The position numbers and the translations under genes are program-made. Of a stretch of DNA of 64,000 nucleotides, positions 1-9,459 are shown piece by piece. The DNA comes from Agarilytica sp045430285 (GTDB taxonomy: Bacteria; Pseudomonadota; Gammaproteobacteria; Pseudomonadales; Cellvibrionaceae). Position 1 is the first letter of the stretch; the number at the start of each line of letters is the position of its first letter. The notes below the pieces were generated by a model, which had not been told where the DNA came from, did not search any database, and worked only from the letters and a program-made list of their open reading frames with translations. The stretch covers positions 124,001-188,000 of the forward strand of contig JAILXV010000003.1 of the NCBI GenBank assembly GCA_045430285.1, written 5' to 3'.

Positions 1-3000
1 GCAGTGCATCGTACTCTTCTATCACCCATCCTTGTTCGTTGTAACGTGTTTCTGTGTAAGTAGCATCCGTGTCGTTATGGACTTGCGTTAAACGCCCCGC
101 ATCGTCGTATATGTTTCGAGTGACGCGCCCCATTCGATCTGTCACAGTATGGAGCAACCCTTCCAAGGTATACGTTCTGCTTTCACTGGTGCCATCCGCG
201 TAATCCGTTTGTGTCAGCCGACCATATATGTCGTAGGTGAAATCAGTCCAGTTGCCGAAACGATCTCGCTCCCTATCTGCATTGCCCACCAAGTCGTATT
301 CGGTTTCTGAATAGGAACCATCGTCATGGGTCGTGCGAATAACACGATCACGCGCATCGTATGCGTACGTTGTGGTTTCATTAACAAGTGAACCATTAAC
401 CGTACGTTCACGAGCCTCACTAATAACATTGTTATTGTCGTCGTATGAATACGTTATCGTCCCGCTAACCGGGTTGGTTTCCGTGTGTTTTTGGTATTCG
501 TTCGCATGCCCTGATGGGTAGTATGTGTAGGTAGTCGTCATGCTGCGCAGGTCAGTTGTGCTTTCCACGAGCCCTTGTGCGTTAATCACATTACCTGCCG
601 TGGGTTGCGATACCTCGCCCGTATCTGGATCAGTAATTTCTGGCGACTGCACATCAGTCAAATTACCCGCTGCATCGTAGCTCATCACATAGGTATGACC
701 ACGCTCATCGGTAATTGTGCCTTCTTGACCACGTGCATTGTAGTTGGTGTAGGCCACACATTCGTTCAATGGGTTACAACTACTTTCAACATCATTACTT
801 CCACTGTGTAACGTTGTCCAGGTACTCGCACCAATGGTTTTCGTTTCTTGGTTATCATTGGCGTCGTAGGTGTATTCAGTGACGATATCCGCAGTGTAAC
901 TACCATCAGTAATGACTTTAATGTCTTGCAGTACATTACCGCGATCATCGTAATTAAAGAGTGTACTGCGGCCATCAAGATTAGTAACCAGTGATGTACC
1001 TGCTTCAAGATCATGAGTAAACGTCTTCACATTACCATCAGCATCTTCTTGTCCGTATAAGCGACCATCGGCGTCATATAAGTTGCGCATGACACGACGA
1101 TCCAATGGATCGATAATGTCTATTAAACCGTGGTCCGCGTTATAGGTATATTGAACTTGTGAAGAATCCCTCTCGGTAACAAATCTGAGATCACCATTGA
1201 GATCTTGGGTATAGACCAGGCGCTCACCGGCAGGATCGATAATATCAGTGATATACCCATCCTCATTACGTTCAAATGTCACAGCCTTCCCGCTGGAGTG
1301 AGCAATACCGCTATCGGAATACGTGATCGTGTGACCGTTGGGATCTTCTACCATTTCTATTCCGAAATTTTGATTAAGGTGGTAGATGTAACCGGCTCGT
1401 GTAGTAAGCCGGTATCGGTCTGGATCAATAGGAAAACCATCACCGAGTATTTCGATACGATCATCGACTAATCGGCCACCCGAGACGCTGCTGGAAGCAA
1501 GGGTGGATTGAGTATCCCCTTCGGCCGTAAAGACTAGGTCCACATCAAGAATTGGGATACTTGTATTACATTGCGGGCTTGCAGAAACATTGAAACGCTC
1601 GACATCACCGTTCGGTAATGTGACCGTCACCACAGGCACGCCAAGTGGCTCAACACAGTAATTGATAAGTATTCCATTGGGGCCTGTGGGGTACTCGCTT
1701 AGTGCCCAGCCATCGCCAGGAATACGTGATTCTTCCACACGTACATTTTGATAATCTAGGCTCCAACCGTAACCAAAATCGAGCGCCTCATAACGACGGC
1801 GACTGTCGTAGGTACGTTTTATTTCTATTGGGATACCTGCCAACGGCACCGTAAGATCCCGAACCGTAAAGCTAAAGTTCCCCACTTTTAAATCACCATC
1901 AACCTGAACAATAACGCTATCGCTGCTCGACTGCCCACTTGTGTCTGTTACGGTAAGGTGCAGGATATACAAGCCATTGGTTAAGACCGTTGGGTCTAGG
2001 TCTGCTATTTTAGTTTCAAATTGGTTGGAGAAACCTTTTTCAATAATACGTACTGCGCTAGGCGTATGCTTTGGCCATAATCGCAAAGTATATTCCGCTA
2101 AATTAGCATCCGTTGCCGTCGCTACAACATCAACAACGTTTGTAATCGTCACGACATCACTGCCAGATGCTACAGGCGCAATTAATTGCGCAATAGGTAA
2201 CTGGCTATCATCTGGGTCGCCCACATAATACTGTAAGTCAAGATTACTGGTACTGAACCCATCTGTTGCAGTGAGGTGCAGGGTATGAGCACCGATATTT
2301 TGTGCGCTGATTTGTGCACTACCGTCTGCGTTAATACTGATGAGTGAGCCATCTTGTGTTAATGAAAACACCACTGCGTCCAAAGCATTTACATAGGTAC
2401 TGGATAAGTTGATCGTATCGCCTTCGTTCACAAACACTTGATCTAAGCTCGCGCCAATATTAAACACATCGCTCTCGCCCAAAACATTAACCGACCAAGA
2501 GTAATGTGAGGTAAAGGATCCATCGCTGGCGATAACAGAGAATAATTGTGTGCCTGTTTCCGTTGGCTGCCAAGTAAATATGCCTGTGGTGGCATCGATT
2601 TGTGCGGTGGTACCCGTCGCACCTAAGCTGTAGGTAATGGGGCTGCCTTCTGGATCAACGGCCGTAAACGATGCACTATATTCTTGCCCGAGACGAGTGT
2701 TATCGTTTGCATCTATCTCGGTAAAAGTGGGCGGCTCATTCGCAATGACGGTGATGCGTAATAATTGTGAGCGTGTTCTTCCTTCGCTGTCGGTTGCCGA
2801 TACGGTGACGGGATTAAAGCCAGTATCATTAGCCCCAGGCGTCCAGATAAATAATCCAAGCTCTTGATCAATACGTTGCCCGAGATGGGAAAACGACGCT
2901 GATATTGTAAAATCGTGACCTTCCGGATCGACGATATTCAAAGCGTATTGCAGTTCTTCTCCGGCTACGGTTTGAAAGTTATAGGTACTATTCGTAAAAA

Positions 3001-6000
3001 TTGGAGGCGCATTAAAAGGACGTACGACTAACTCATATTCGTATAGGGTTTCACCGCCTTCACCATCGGATAATAAAATGGCTATGGGGTATGTGCCGAC
3101 GCCTATGTCTCCGTAATTAATTCGGCCTCCAGCTTTTTCTAAAGTCATACTCTCCGGACCCTCAACAAGATCAAAGGTCACCGTATCACCATCTGCATCG
3201 GTGGCCGAGATAATCGTATTAGACACAAACCCAATTTCAAAGTTATCAATGGGTGTTGCGTTTACTTGTGGCGACGAATTGATATGCAACACGAAACCTT
3301 GCTCCGTGGCACTTTGACCGTCCGATACTGACACAACGATTCTTGCTCTATTATCCAACACACCTGAACTAATCGGCCAACTCAATTCACCGCTTGCGCT
3401 ATCCATCGTCATACCAACAGGGCCCGTCACCAATGCGTAGCTAAGACTATCCTGATTCGCGTCGAAAGCGGTTACGAGATAGCTATAGGCTTGGTTGTAC
3501 TCGGCAACAAGTGAAGGCGTTGACGTGATAAGGGGCGCACTGTTAGCACCATCACTGCGCGCTAACCAATCAATTGTTTCTGTTTGGCTCAATGACCCAG
3601 CTGTCACAGTTACACTGTCTTCCCCAACACGATAGCCGGTATAACACCATTGCGCTTGCCCATCCGCATTCGTAAAGCGCCGACTATTAAACTGATTGAC
3701 ACCAGTGACATTAAAATCGACGGCGACTTGCTCCTGTAGATCCGAATTGCTGTCTTCCACGATAGCCAATACACATAGCTCTTCGTTTAATTCAATGCTG
3801 TTTGCACTGAGTTCAACGACCATCGAATCGACATCACTTTCATCACTTACACCAACACCGCCAATGTAACCGTAGGAGGTATCGGCATCAGCACCGTAAA
3901 CCATAATGCCAAAAGGTAAGGCCGCTGAAATAGTGTGCTCTTGTGCGTTAATGGCGATGCGAGCCATTGCATAGTCAGTATTCTCAACCTCTGAGAAATA
4001 GTTCGGGTCGATACGAGCTCCATTCAACACAAAGGTATCGATGGCATTGATAGGTGCCGTAATATTGATGTAGTGTCGATTAAGCACACCCGTCGGAGCA
4101 ATAAAGCTGTATTGAGATAGAAACTGTTGTACGCCAGGAATAATGGCCATGAAAGGATCGGACATCCTAAACTGGCTCTGCATATTTTGGTATACGCCAA
4201 ATACTACGCTGGACGATAAATGGTGATCTCCCGGCGGTAAAGCAATTTGTGCCACGCTATAACCCAAAGCCTCTGGGAGGTAACTCGGCACAAAATAATT
4301 ACCTGCCAGAGGCTCATTATTAATCAATAAAGTATCTTCATTTTCGGTAGGTATAATAACCATAACCGCATTGAGGTTTGGCGCTGGCGGAATGGTAATA
4401 TCATATTCCGAAAGGAAAAATTCTGACTCTTGCTGAACGTCTCTTTCGTAATAAAAATTCGGCTGAACTTGTTCCCAGGTGCTTTCATCAAAACTAGATC
4501 CATTTGAGAACTGAGCAACTTGAATCAATTCATTGGCCGTAATGTGAGACGGCTCCTCGATAAAGGTTTCGTAAAATTCACCTTTATTTAAGATAGTTTG
4601 CAAATTCTGATTTATATACACCTGAGTATTGTCTTCGGAAGCAAGAATCCGAACAGTATCGCCACCTAAACGCCCAATCAAAGGGGCAAGAATATAATCA
4701 TTTGACCAAAGACCCAGCGGCAGTAATTGTTCAATCAAAACATCGCATGCGCTATACCCGACAGGCACATAAGGGCATTCGTGCGCACCCAAAACAGAAA
4801 TGGGTTTATCCGCATTGACTTCAGTTCCCGTCATATCAAAATTAAACGCATCGTGGTATTCGTAATAATAACTCTGGCCCGCGTCAAGAGAGACTTCTAT
4901 CGATTCACCCGGATTAAACCAACGATCGTCATGTCGAATACGTTCTCTAAACGAAAGGCTAACGGTCGTATCGTCTTCAACCGCGGTTACCAATACACTT
5001 GAACCACTACGAGTATTCTCGTAGGACATAATAAAATAATCTTGACCCAATGCGTGCTCGGGTAGGAGTGTATAAGCATCTGCAATAAACGGCTGATATA
5101 CCAAGGCGTATGCGACAATGTCCTGTTCACTGACAATATGAAACGCGTCGTTAATCACCTTGTCATGTGCGTGGAACAGCATTACACCATCAACATCATC
5201 TATTTCGATGGTCGTAATTTGGTTCGCTTCCACTGTAAATGGTTCGCTCTCACCCGAGCTAGAAAATGTAATTTCACCTGTCGTATCTTGGTCTGAGGTG
5301 ATGTACAAGGTAGTTGAATGGCCAGGCAATGGGCTTCGGAATTTTGAAGACCAGAAACTTCGCCCCTTGTGACTTAAAAATTCCCGACCTTTCTCCACGT
5401 GAATAAAAAAGTTTTGATACGTTACCAAACCTTCGCTATCTGTTGCGGTAAGTGAAACAGAATAGTCGCCTTCACTACCTTCAGGCACCACCCAAATCAG
5501 CGAGCCTAAGTTGTCGATAATCATACCTTGCGGACCGTCACTCAACTCAAGTGTAATTTCATCTGACGTGTCGTAGTCGTCGACAATAACGGGGTGATAT
5601 TGATACAGATGGGATTCAAGAGCACGTGTTGTGGCCTCGCTCTCGAAAATAGGTGCCATATTCGCAGCAGGTTGTACTGTAAGGAAATATGCCTGGAGCG
5701 TTTCCGCCCCTTCACTATCGCGCGCGAGTAATTCGATAATGTTTACGCCTTCGTCTGCAGGGGACGGTATCCATGATAAAAGCAAAAGGTCTTGATCCAA
5801 CGTTATATCTTCTGGCCCTGTTTGTATTTCTAAAGTAAGCGCATCGCCATCTGCGTCCGTTAGATCGATGTTGTAAGTGTATTGTTCTCCAACCTCAACT
5901 ATAAGCTCTGGAACACTGACAAATACAGGAGACCTATTCACATTTTCAACTGTCACGTTGAAGTCATCGGTGACTGGTTCGGAAAAATTATCTGAAATAG

Positions 6001-7918
6001 ATACTTGCACAAGATGACTTCCACTATCATCGTGTGTCGTCAGCCAGTTAATCAGTCCAGAGCTTGGATCGATTGTCATATTACTCGGCGACGCAACAAA
6101 AGCGTACGTGAGTTCATCACCATCTGCATCTTCTGCGAATATTTGGTGAGTGAAGTTTTCTCCTTCACTCACTGTAGAAACCTCATTTAAAATCACTACT
6201 GGCGCATCGTTCACAGGCTCAACGATTAAGGTCACCGTGGCAGTGGATGCGGACAGATTATCGCTGGCTTCAAATGTAAAGGTATCTGTACCGTTATAAT
6301 GTGTGTGAGGGGTGTAAACAAGATTAGGAGCTATGCCTGATAATATCCCATTTGTCGGCGGAGAGATCACCTCATAAGCTAACTCATCACCATCAATATC
6401 ATTGGCTGATAGCGTAATATTTATTAACGTATCTTCCACACCACTGAAGCTGATGTCATTGACGACTGGGGCATCATTAACAGCCACCACATCAATATCA
6501 ACCGTCGCAATATTGGAAACCAAAACACCATCCGTCACCTGAAATGTAAATTGATCACTGCCAAAAATATTGGCATTAGGTGTATACGTTAAGTTCGGTA
6601 CCGTACCGCTCAAGGTTCCGTGTGCAGGTGTTGTTAAAATGGTATAGGTCAGCACATCCCCTTCGGGATCGGTTGCGCTTAAGGCGATTGTTGTTGGGCT
6701 ATCTTCGTCCGTCGTACTTTGTGAGTCACTTGCTGTTGGTGCAGTGTTCGCTGGCGGTATGACATTTAATGTATATGATTGCGTCGTCGCGGGATTAATA
6801 CCATCACTTACGGCGAGTTCGATAAGGTAATCACCGATTGAGCTGGGTGTCCATGCAATTAATCCGGTGGCACTATCGATTGTCATGCCAGAGGGAAACG
6901 CAATTAATGAATAGTTCAGGGTTGTGTTATCTGGGTCAATCGCTTCAATGTCGTATTGATATAGATTGCCGACTTCAATACTGGTTTGTGGCGTACTCGT
7001 AATACTTGGCGGCGTGTTACCTGTGTTGATCACGGTAAGTTTAAAGCTGTGTGTATCTTCACCCAGCTTGCCATCATTCACACTGACGACAACGTAATGC
7101 TCTTCAATGTTTTCTAACGCGGGTGTCCATTCAACAACGCCAGTCGTTGAAATCGTTGCGCCGGTTACTTCTGGCCATATTTGTAGCGCGTAATTTAATT
7201 GATCGCCATCCGCGTCGGCTGCTTGTAAGTCATAAGTAAATGTCTGGCCAACATTGACATTTACATCGCCTATTTCGTTTGCGATAACCGGCGCATTGTT
7301 GGCGGGGTCGGTGACGCGTAATTCGAAGGATAAGGTTGTCTCGCCAAAACGTTGGTCATCCGCAATAACCCACACCCAGTAAACGCCGATGTGTGTATTG
7401 TTCGGTGTCCACGTTACGCGCCCATTCACATCAATGGATAAGCCTGGTACTTCCGGCCAACTGGCTACGCTATATACCAGAGAATCCCCGTCTGGGTCAG
7501 TGGCTTGTACATCAAAATCATAGAGCTCATTGATGTAGGTGTGGGTAATGGGTGTGCCATTAAATACCGGCGGCTGGTTGTTGGGGTCAATGACATTGAC
7601 CGTGACGTATTCATGGGCATTTAGATATTCGTCGTCTTCTACTTCAATTTTATAAACATGTTTACCCGCATCTTCCGTCGTCGGTACCCATGAAATTAGT
7701 CCTTCTGCACTCACCGTCATGCCAGGAGGTTGAAACCCAAAAGCGTAAGATAACGCACCACCTTCAGGATCATGGGCTTCGACCTGATAGGTATATGTTT
7801 GGTTAATATTAATGTCTGTTGGGGCGGTACTGGTAATCGTTGGCTCAACCGCATTTGCGGCCGACGCTAATACACTGAGCAACGTAAACGATTGGAGTAT
7901 GTGAGATACACGCTTCAT
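1..7918 (-). CDS. giant exported Ig/cadherin-repeat, IgGFc-binding-like and RHS/YD-repeat protein (3' end outside window)
   Basis: One uninterrupted minus-strand frame covers about 2639 codons from the ATG at 7918 to the left edge, so the C-terminus is missing. Residues 1-23 are a signal peptide ending SAANA. Roughly nine Ig/cadherin-like units (He_PIG/CADG type, about 90 residues) fill residues 24-830. They share a core of the form NxAPxI, DPDGDxLxY, GxIxWTP and vsDg. Residues about 840-1370 resemble the N-terminal domain of IgGFc-binding proteins (ADKPISVLGAHECPYVPVGY, then CDVLIEQLLPLGLWSNDYI). About six more Ig-like units follow to residue 2010. The RHS entry motif (SFTVRDLTVPLAGIPIEIKR) comes next, and YD repeats such as YTYNADHGLI and FNYDDRGNVL run to the edge. 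I infer a secreted or surface adhesin or polymorphic-toxin carrier; any toxin tip lies outside the window. Confidence 0.88.
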   Translation of the reverse strand, partial: MKRVSHILQSFTLLSVLASAANAVEPTITSTAPTDININQTYTYQVEAHDPEGGALSYAFGFQPPGMTVSAEGLISWVPTTEDAGKHVYKIEVEDDEYLNAHEYVTVNVIDPNNQPPVFNGTPITHTYINELYDFDVQATDPDGDSLVYSVASWPEVPGLSIDVNGRVTWTPNNTHIGVYWVWVIADDQRFGETTLSFELRVTDPANNAPVIANEIGDVNVNVGQTFTYDLQAADADGDQLNYALQIWPEVTGATISTTGVVEWTPALENIEEHYVVVSVNDGKLGEDTHSFKLTVINTGNTPPSITSTPQTSIEVGNLYQYDIEAIDPDNTTLNYSLIAFPSGMTIDSATGLIAWTPSSIGDYLIELAVSDGINPATTQSYTLNVIPPANTAPTASDSQSTTDEDSPTTIALSATDPEGDVLTYTILTTPAHGTLSGTVPNLTYTPNANIFGSDQFTFQVTDGVLVSNIATVDIDVVAVNDAPVVNDISFSGVEDTLINITLSANDIDGDELAYEVISPPTNGILSGIAPNLVYTPHTHYNGTDTFTFEASDNLSASTATVTLIVEPVNDAPVVILNEVSTVSEGENFTHQIFAEDADGDELTYAFVASPSNMTIDPSSGLINWLTTHDDSGSHLVQVSISDNFSEPVTDDFNVTVENVNRSPVFVSVPELIVEVGEQYTYNIDLTDADGDALTLEIQTGPEDITLDQDLLLLSWIPSPADEGVNIIELLARDSEGAETLQAYFLTVQPAANMAPIFESEATTRALESHLYQYHPVIVDDYDTSDEITLELSDGPQGMIIDNLGSLIWVVPEGSEGDYSVSLTATDSEGLVTYQNFFIHVEKGREFLSHKGRSFWSSKFRSPLPGHSTTLYITSDQDTTGEITFSSSGESEPFTVEANQITTIEIDDVDGVMLFHAHDKVINDAFHIVSEQDIVAYALVYQPFIADAYTLLPEHALGQDYFIMSYENTRSGSSVLVTAVEDDTTVSLSFRERIRHDDRWFNPGESIEVSLDAGQSYYYEYHDAFNFDMTGTEVNADKPISVLGAHECPYVPVGYSACDVLIEQLLPLGLWSNDYILAPLIGRLGGDTVRILASEDNTQVYINQNLQTILNKGEFYETFIEEPSHITANELIQVAQFSNGSSFDESTWEQVQPNFYYERDVQQESEFFLSEYDITIPPAPNLNAVMVIIPTENEDTLLINNEPLAGNYFVPSYLPEALGYSVAQIALPPGDHHLSSSVVFGVYQNMQSQFRMSDPFMAIIPGVQQFLSQYSFIAPTGVLNRHYINITAPINAIDTFVLNGARIDPNYFSEVENTDYAMARIAINAQEHTISAALPFGIMVYGADADTSYGYIGGVGVSDESDVDSMVVELSANSIELNEELCVLAIVEDSNSDLQEQVAVDFNVTGVNQFNSRRFTNADGQAQWCYTGYRVGEDSVTVTAGSLSQTETIDWLARSDGANSAPLITSTPSLVAEYNQAYSYLVTAFDANQDSLSYALVTGPVGMTMDSASGELSWPISSGVLDNRARIVVSVSDGQSATEQGFVLHINSSPQVNATPIDNFEIGFVSNTIISATDADGDTVTFDLVEGPESMTLEKAGGRINYGDIGVGTYPIAILLSDGEGGETLYEYELVVRPFNAPPIFTNSTYNFQTVAGEELQYALNIVDPEGHDFTISASFSHLGQRIDQELGLFIWTPGANDTGFNPVTVSATDSEGRTRSQLLRITVIANEPPTFTEIDANDNTRLGQEYSASFTAVDPEGSPITYSLGATGTTAQIDATTGIFTWQPTETGTQLFSVIASDGSFTSHYSWSVNVLGESDVFNIGASLDQVFVNEGDTINLSSTYVNALDAVVFSLTQDGSLISINADGSAQISAQNIGAHTLHLTATDGFSTSNLDLQYYVGDPDDSQLPIAQLIAPVASGSDVVTITNVVDVVATATDANLAEYTLRLWPKHTPSAVRIIEKGFSNQFETKIADLDPTVLTNGLYILHLTVTDTSGQSSSDSVIVQVDGDLKVGNFSFTVRDLTVPLAGIPIEIKRTYDSRRRYEALDFGYGWSLDYQNVRVEESRIPGDGWALSEYPTGPNGILINYCVEPLGVPVVTVTLPNGDVERFNVSASPQCNTSIPILDVDLVFTAEGDTQSTLASSSVSGGRLVDDRIEILGDGFPIDPDRYRLTTRAGYIYHLNQNFGIEMVEDPNGHTITYSDSGIAHSSGKAVTFERNEDGYITDIIDPAGERLVYTQDLNGDLRFVTERDSSQVQYTYNADHGLIDIIDPLDRRVMRNLYDADGRLYGQEDADGNVKTFTHDLEAGTSLVTNLDGRSTLFNYDDRGNVLQDIKVITDGSYTADIVTEYTYDANDNQETKTIGASTWTTLHSGSNDVESSCNPLNECVAYTNYNARGQEGTITDERGHTYVMSYDAAGNLTDVQSPEITDPDTGEVSQPTAGNVINAQGLVESTTDLRSMTTTYTYYPSGHANEYQKHTETNPVSGTITYSYDDNNNVISEARERTVNGSLVNETTTYAYDARDRVIRTTHDDGSYSETEYDLVGNADRERDRFGNWTDFTYDIYGRLTQTDYADGTSESRTYTLEGLLHTVTDRMGRVTRNIYDDAGRLTQVHNDTDATYTETRYNEQGWVIEEYDAL

Positions 7919-7951
7919 GGGAATCCTTAATATTTTAGCCGTCAGTGTGTT

Positions 7952-8281
7952 TTATTGAGTACAGAGAGTGAGATCGCCGGGCTGGCTTATTAGGCATTGG
8001 TATACGTCGGGGGTATGCCCTTCCATACAACGGCTAAGGGTGTAGCGATCTTTGAAGTCTTCGAGGCGTTGAACGTGATGTGCATGTTCATCCGGAGAAA
8101 TCGTGTGATTGAGCAGGCGTTCACTGTGGCGATCTGCACTGGCCATTGTAAATCGTTCAACAGACTGAACCGCTTTACTGCAACGCTCTAACGAGATCGT
8201 ACTTTGGCCATGCGCCATAAAAGAGAATGTGGAAACGGAAATAGCAAGGAAAGCCCCTGCGTAGGAGATCGATTTATTCAT
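7952..8281 (-). CDS. small exported protein of unknown function
   Basis: This 109-residue ORF starts with MNKSISYAGAFLAISVSTFS, a clear signal peptide with cleavage near AHGQS. A longer reading from 8332 would add 17 residues in front of the signal peptide, so I chose the internal ATG. The mature part is short and helical-looking, rich in His, Arg and Ser, and has four cysteines (ERCSKAV, LSRCMEG, VYQCLIS, LTLCTQ) that could form two disulfides in the periplasm. I do not recognise a family. It sits only 33 bases upstream of the giant RHS gene on the same strand, so the two may be co-transcribed. That is the only hint of a role. Confidence 0.6.
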   Translation of the reverse strand: MNKSISYAGAFLAISVSTFSFMAHGQSTISLERCSKAVQSVERFTMASADRHSERLLNHTISPDEHAHHVQRLEDFKDRYTLSRCMEGHTPDVYQCLISQPGDLTLCTQ

Positions 8282-8538
8282 TTTGCCCAGCCCCAGATGG
8301 TCAAGTGTCAGATCATGAGAAGCTAGACCCATCCTTGAGGAGGTTCACCTGCTTCCGTGTAAGTGTTCTAGATTTGTTTCGGGGCGGAGTATATCAGTGA
8401 TGTGGCACTAATTCCCACAAATAGGATTGTTTTTGATCAAAACGTAGAAGAGAACCCGATAAAAGATCAAAATTACTCAGAATTCATTGTGCACACGTAA
8501 CCGAATGCGTAGAAATAAAATGTGGTGATACGCTGATT

Positions 8539-9174
8539 TTATTCAGGCTTTAACTTTAATTGTTCGGCAAGCTGTTTGATATAAACGGCTTTAACCTCTT
8601 CTATAGAGAACGTGCGCTCAGAAACATCATTTAAATTGATCATTTCCAATCCTTGGTAGCCGCAAGGATTAATTTGTTGAAATGGTGCGAGATCCGTAGA
8701 CACATTAATTGCAACACCGTGATAGCTGCATCCTTTACGCACACGCAAACCTAGAGACGCTATTTTTTTATTATCGACGTAAACTCCTGGGGCATCCGAT
8801 TTCGCTGCGGCAGCAATTCCATATTCATTTAGACATTCCACGACCGAGGTCTCGATGGCTGTCACCAGATCCCGTACACCTAATTTTAACGCCTTGAGAT
8901 TTAATAAGGGATACGCAACTAACTGGCCTGGACCGTGATAGGTGATCTGTCCACCACGATCGGTTTTTACGACGGGAATATCAGAAGAATGGAGCAAGTG
9001 TTCTGGCTTTCCCGCCTGACCTTGTGTAAATACAGGCTCATGCTCGGTTAACCATAATTCATTGGGAGACGTTGCGGTGCGTTGGTCGGTAAAATCGCGC
9101 ATCGCCTGCCAAACATCTTGATAACGGGTACGACCCAAATCTTTGACAACGAGTTCGCGATGGAAATCGTTCAT
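8539..9174 (-). CDS. lipB: lipoyl(octanoyl) transferase LipB
   Basis: LipB moves the octanoyl group from acyl carrier protein to lipoyl domains of 2-oxoacid dehydrogenases and the glycine cleavage H protein, in the cytoplasm. The 211-residue protein has the usual length. It carries the RGGQITYHGPGQLVAYPL motif at residues 73-90, the catalytic lysine in KIASLG (K137) and the catalytic cysteine in INPCGY (C171). It lies 7 bases after the ybeD homologue, as in Pseudomonas and E. coli. The usual partner lipA does not follow; a 200-base gap and the exported-protein genes do. Confidence 0.97.
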   Translation of the reverse strand: MNDFHRELVVKDLGRTRYQDVWQAMRDFTDQRTATSPNELWLTEHEPVFTQGQAGKPEHLLHSSDIPVVKTDRGGQITYHGPGQLVAYPLLNLKALKLGVRDLVTAIETSVVECLNEYGIAAAAKSDAPGVYVDNKKIASLGLRVRKGCSYHGVAINVSTDLAPFQQINPCGYQGLEMINLNDVSERTFSIEEVKAVYIKQLAEQLKLKPE

Positions 9175-9181
9175 ACTGAAG

Positions 9182-9454
9182 TTACAGCACCATCTTGGTG
9201 GAGGGGTGTTTCTTCAGGTCTTCAAATATATTTTGCAACTGGTCGATTCCCGTCGCTTCAATAAATATGGTGATCGAATGAAATGTGCCTTTACTACTGC
9301 CTTGAATACGCACTTTTGTACGATCAAAGCCAGAGGCATGGATTTCCATAATTTCAAGCACCGCCTCACGGTACTCGTCACTTGCCTTACCCATCACTTT
9401 AATGGGGTAATCCGCGCAGGGAAACTCTATCTTTGGGGGTTCTTTCTGACTCAT
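9182..9454 (-). CDS. ybeD: YbeD/DUF493 family protein
   Basis: This 90-residue protein has the DUF493 pattern: an IEFPCADYPIKVMG start, a central STKGTFHSITI-like stretch and a Q/F-rich C-terminal helix (DQLQNIFEDL). The fold is ferredoxin-like and resembles the ACT-like regulatory domain. The biochemical role is not settled. The gene is locked between dacA (5-base gap) and lipB (7-base gap), the arrangement in many gammaproteobacteria, which makes the assignment firm although the function is unknown. Confidence 0.93.
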   Translation of the reverse strand: MSQKEPPKIEFPCADYPIKVMGKASDEYREAVLEIMEIHASGFDRTKVRIQGSSKGTFHSITIFIEATGIDQLQNIFEDLKKHPSTKMVL

Positions 9455-9459
9455 GAGCT

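Noticed and set aside
7997..8191. plus-strand frame of 64 codons opposite the small exported protein
   Set aside because: It is the antisense shadow of the better supported minus-strand gene with a signal peptide.
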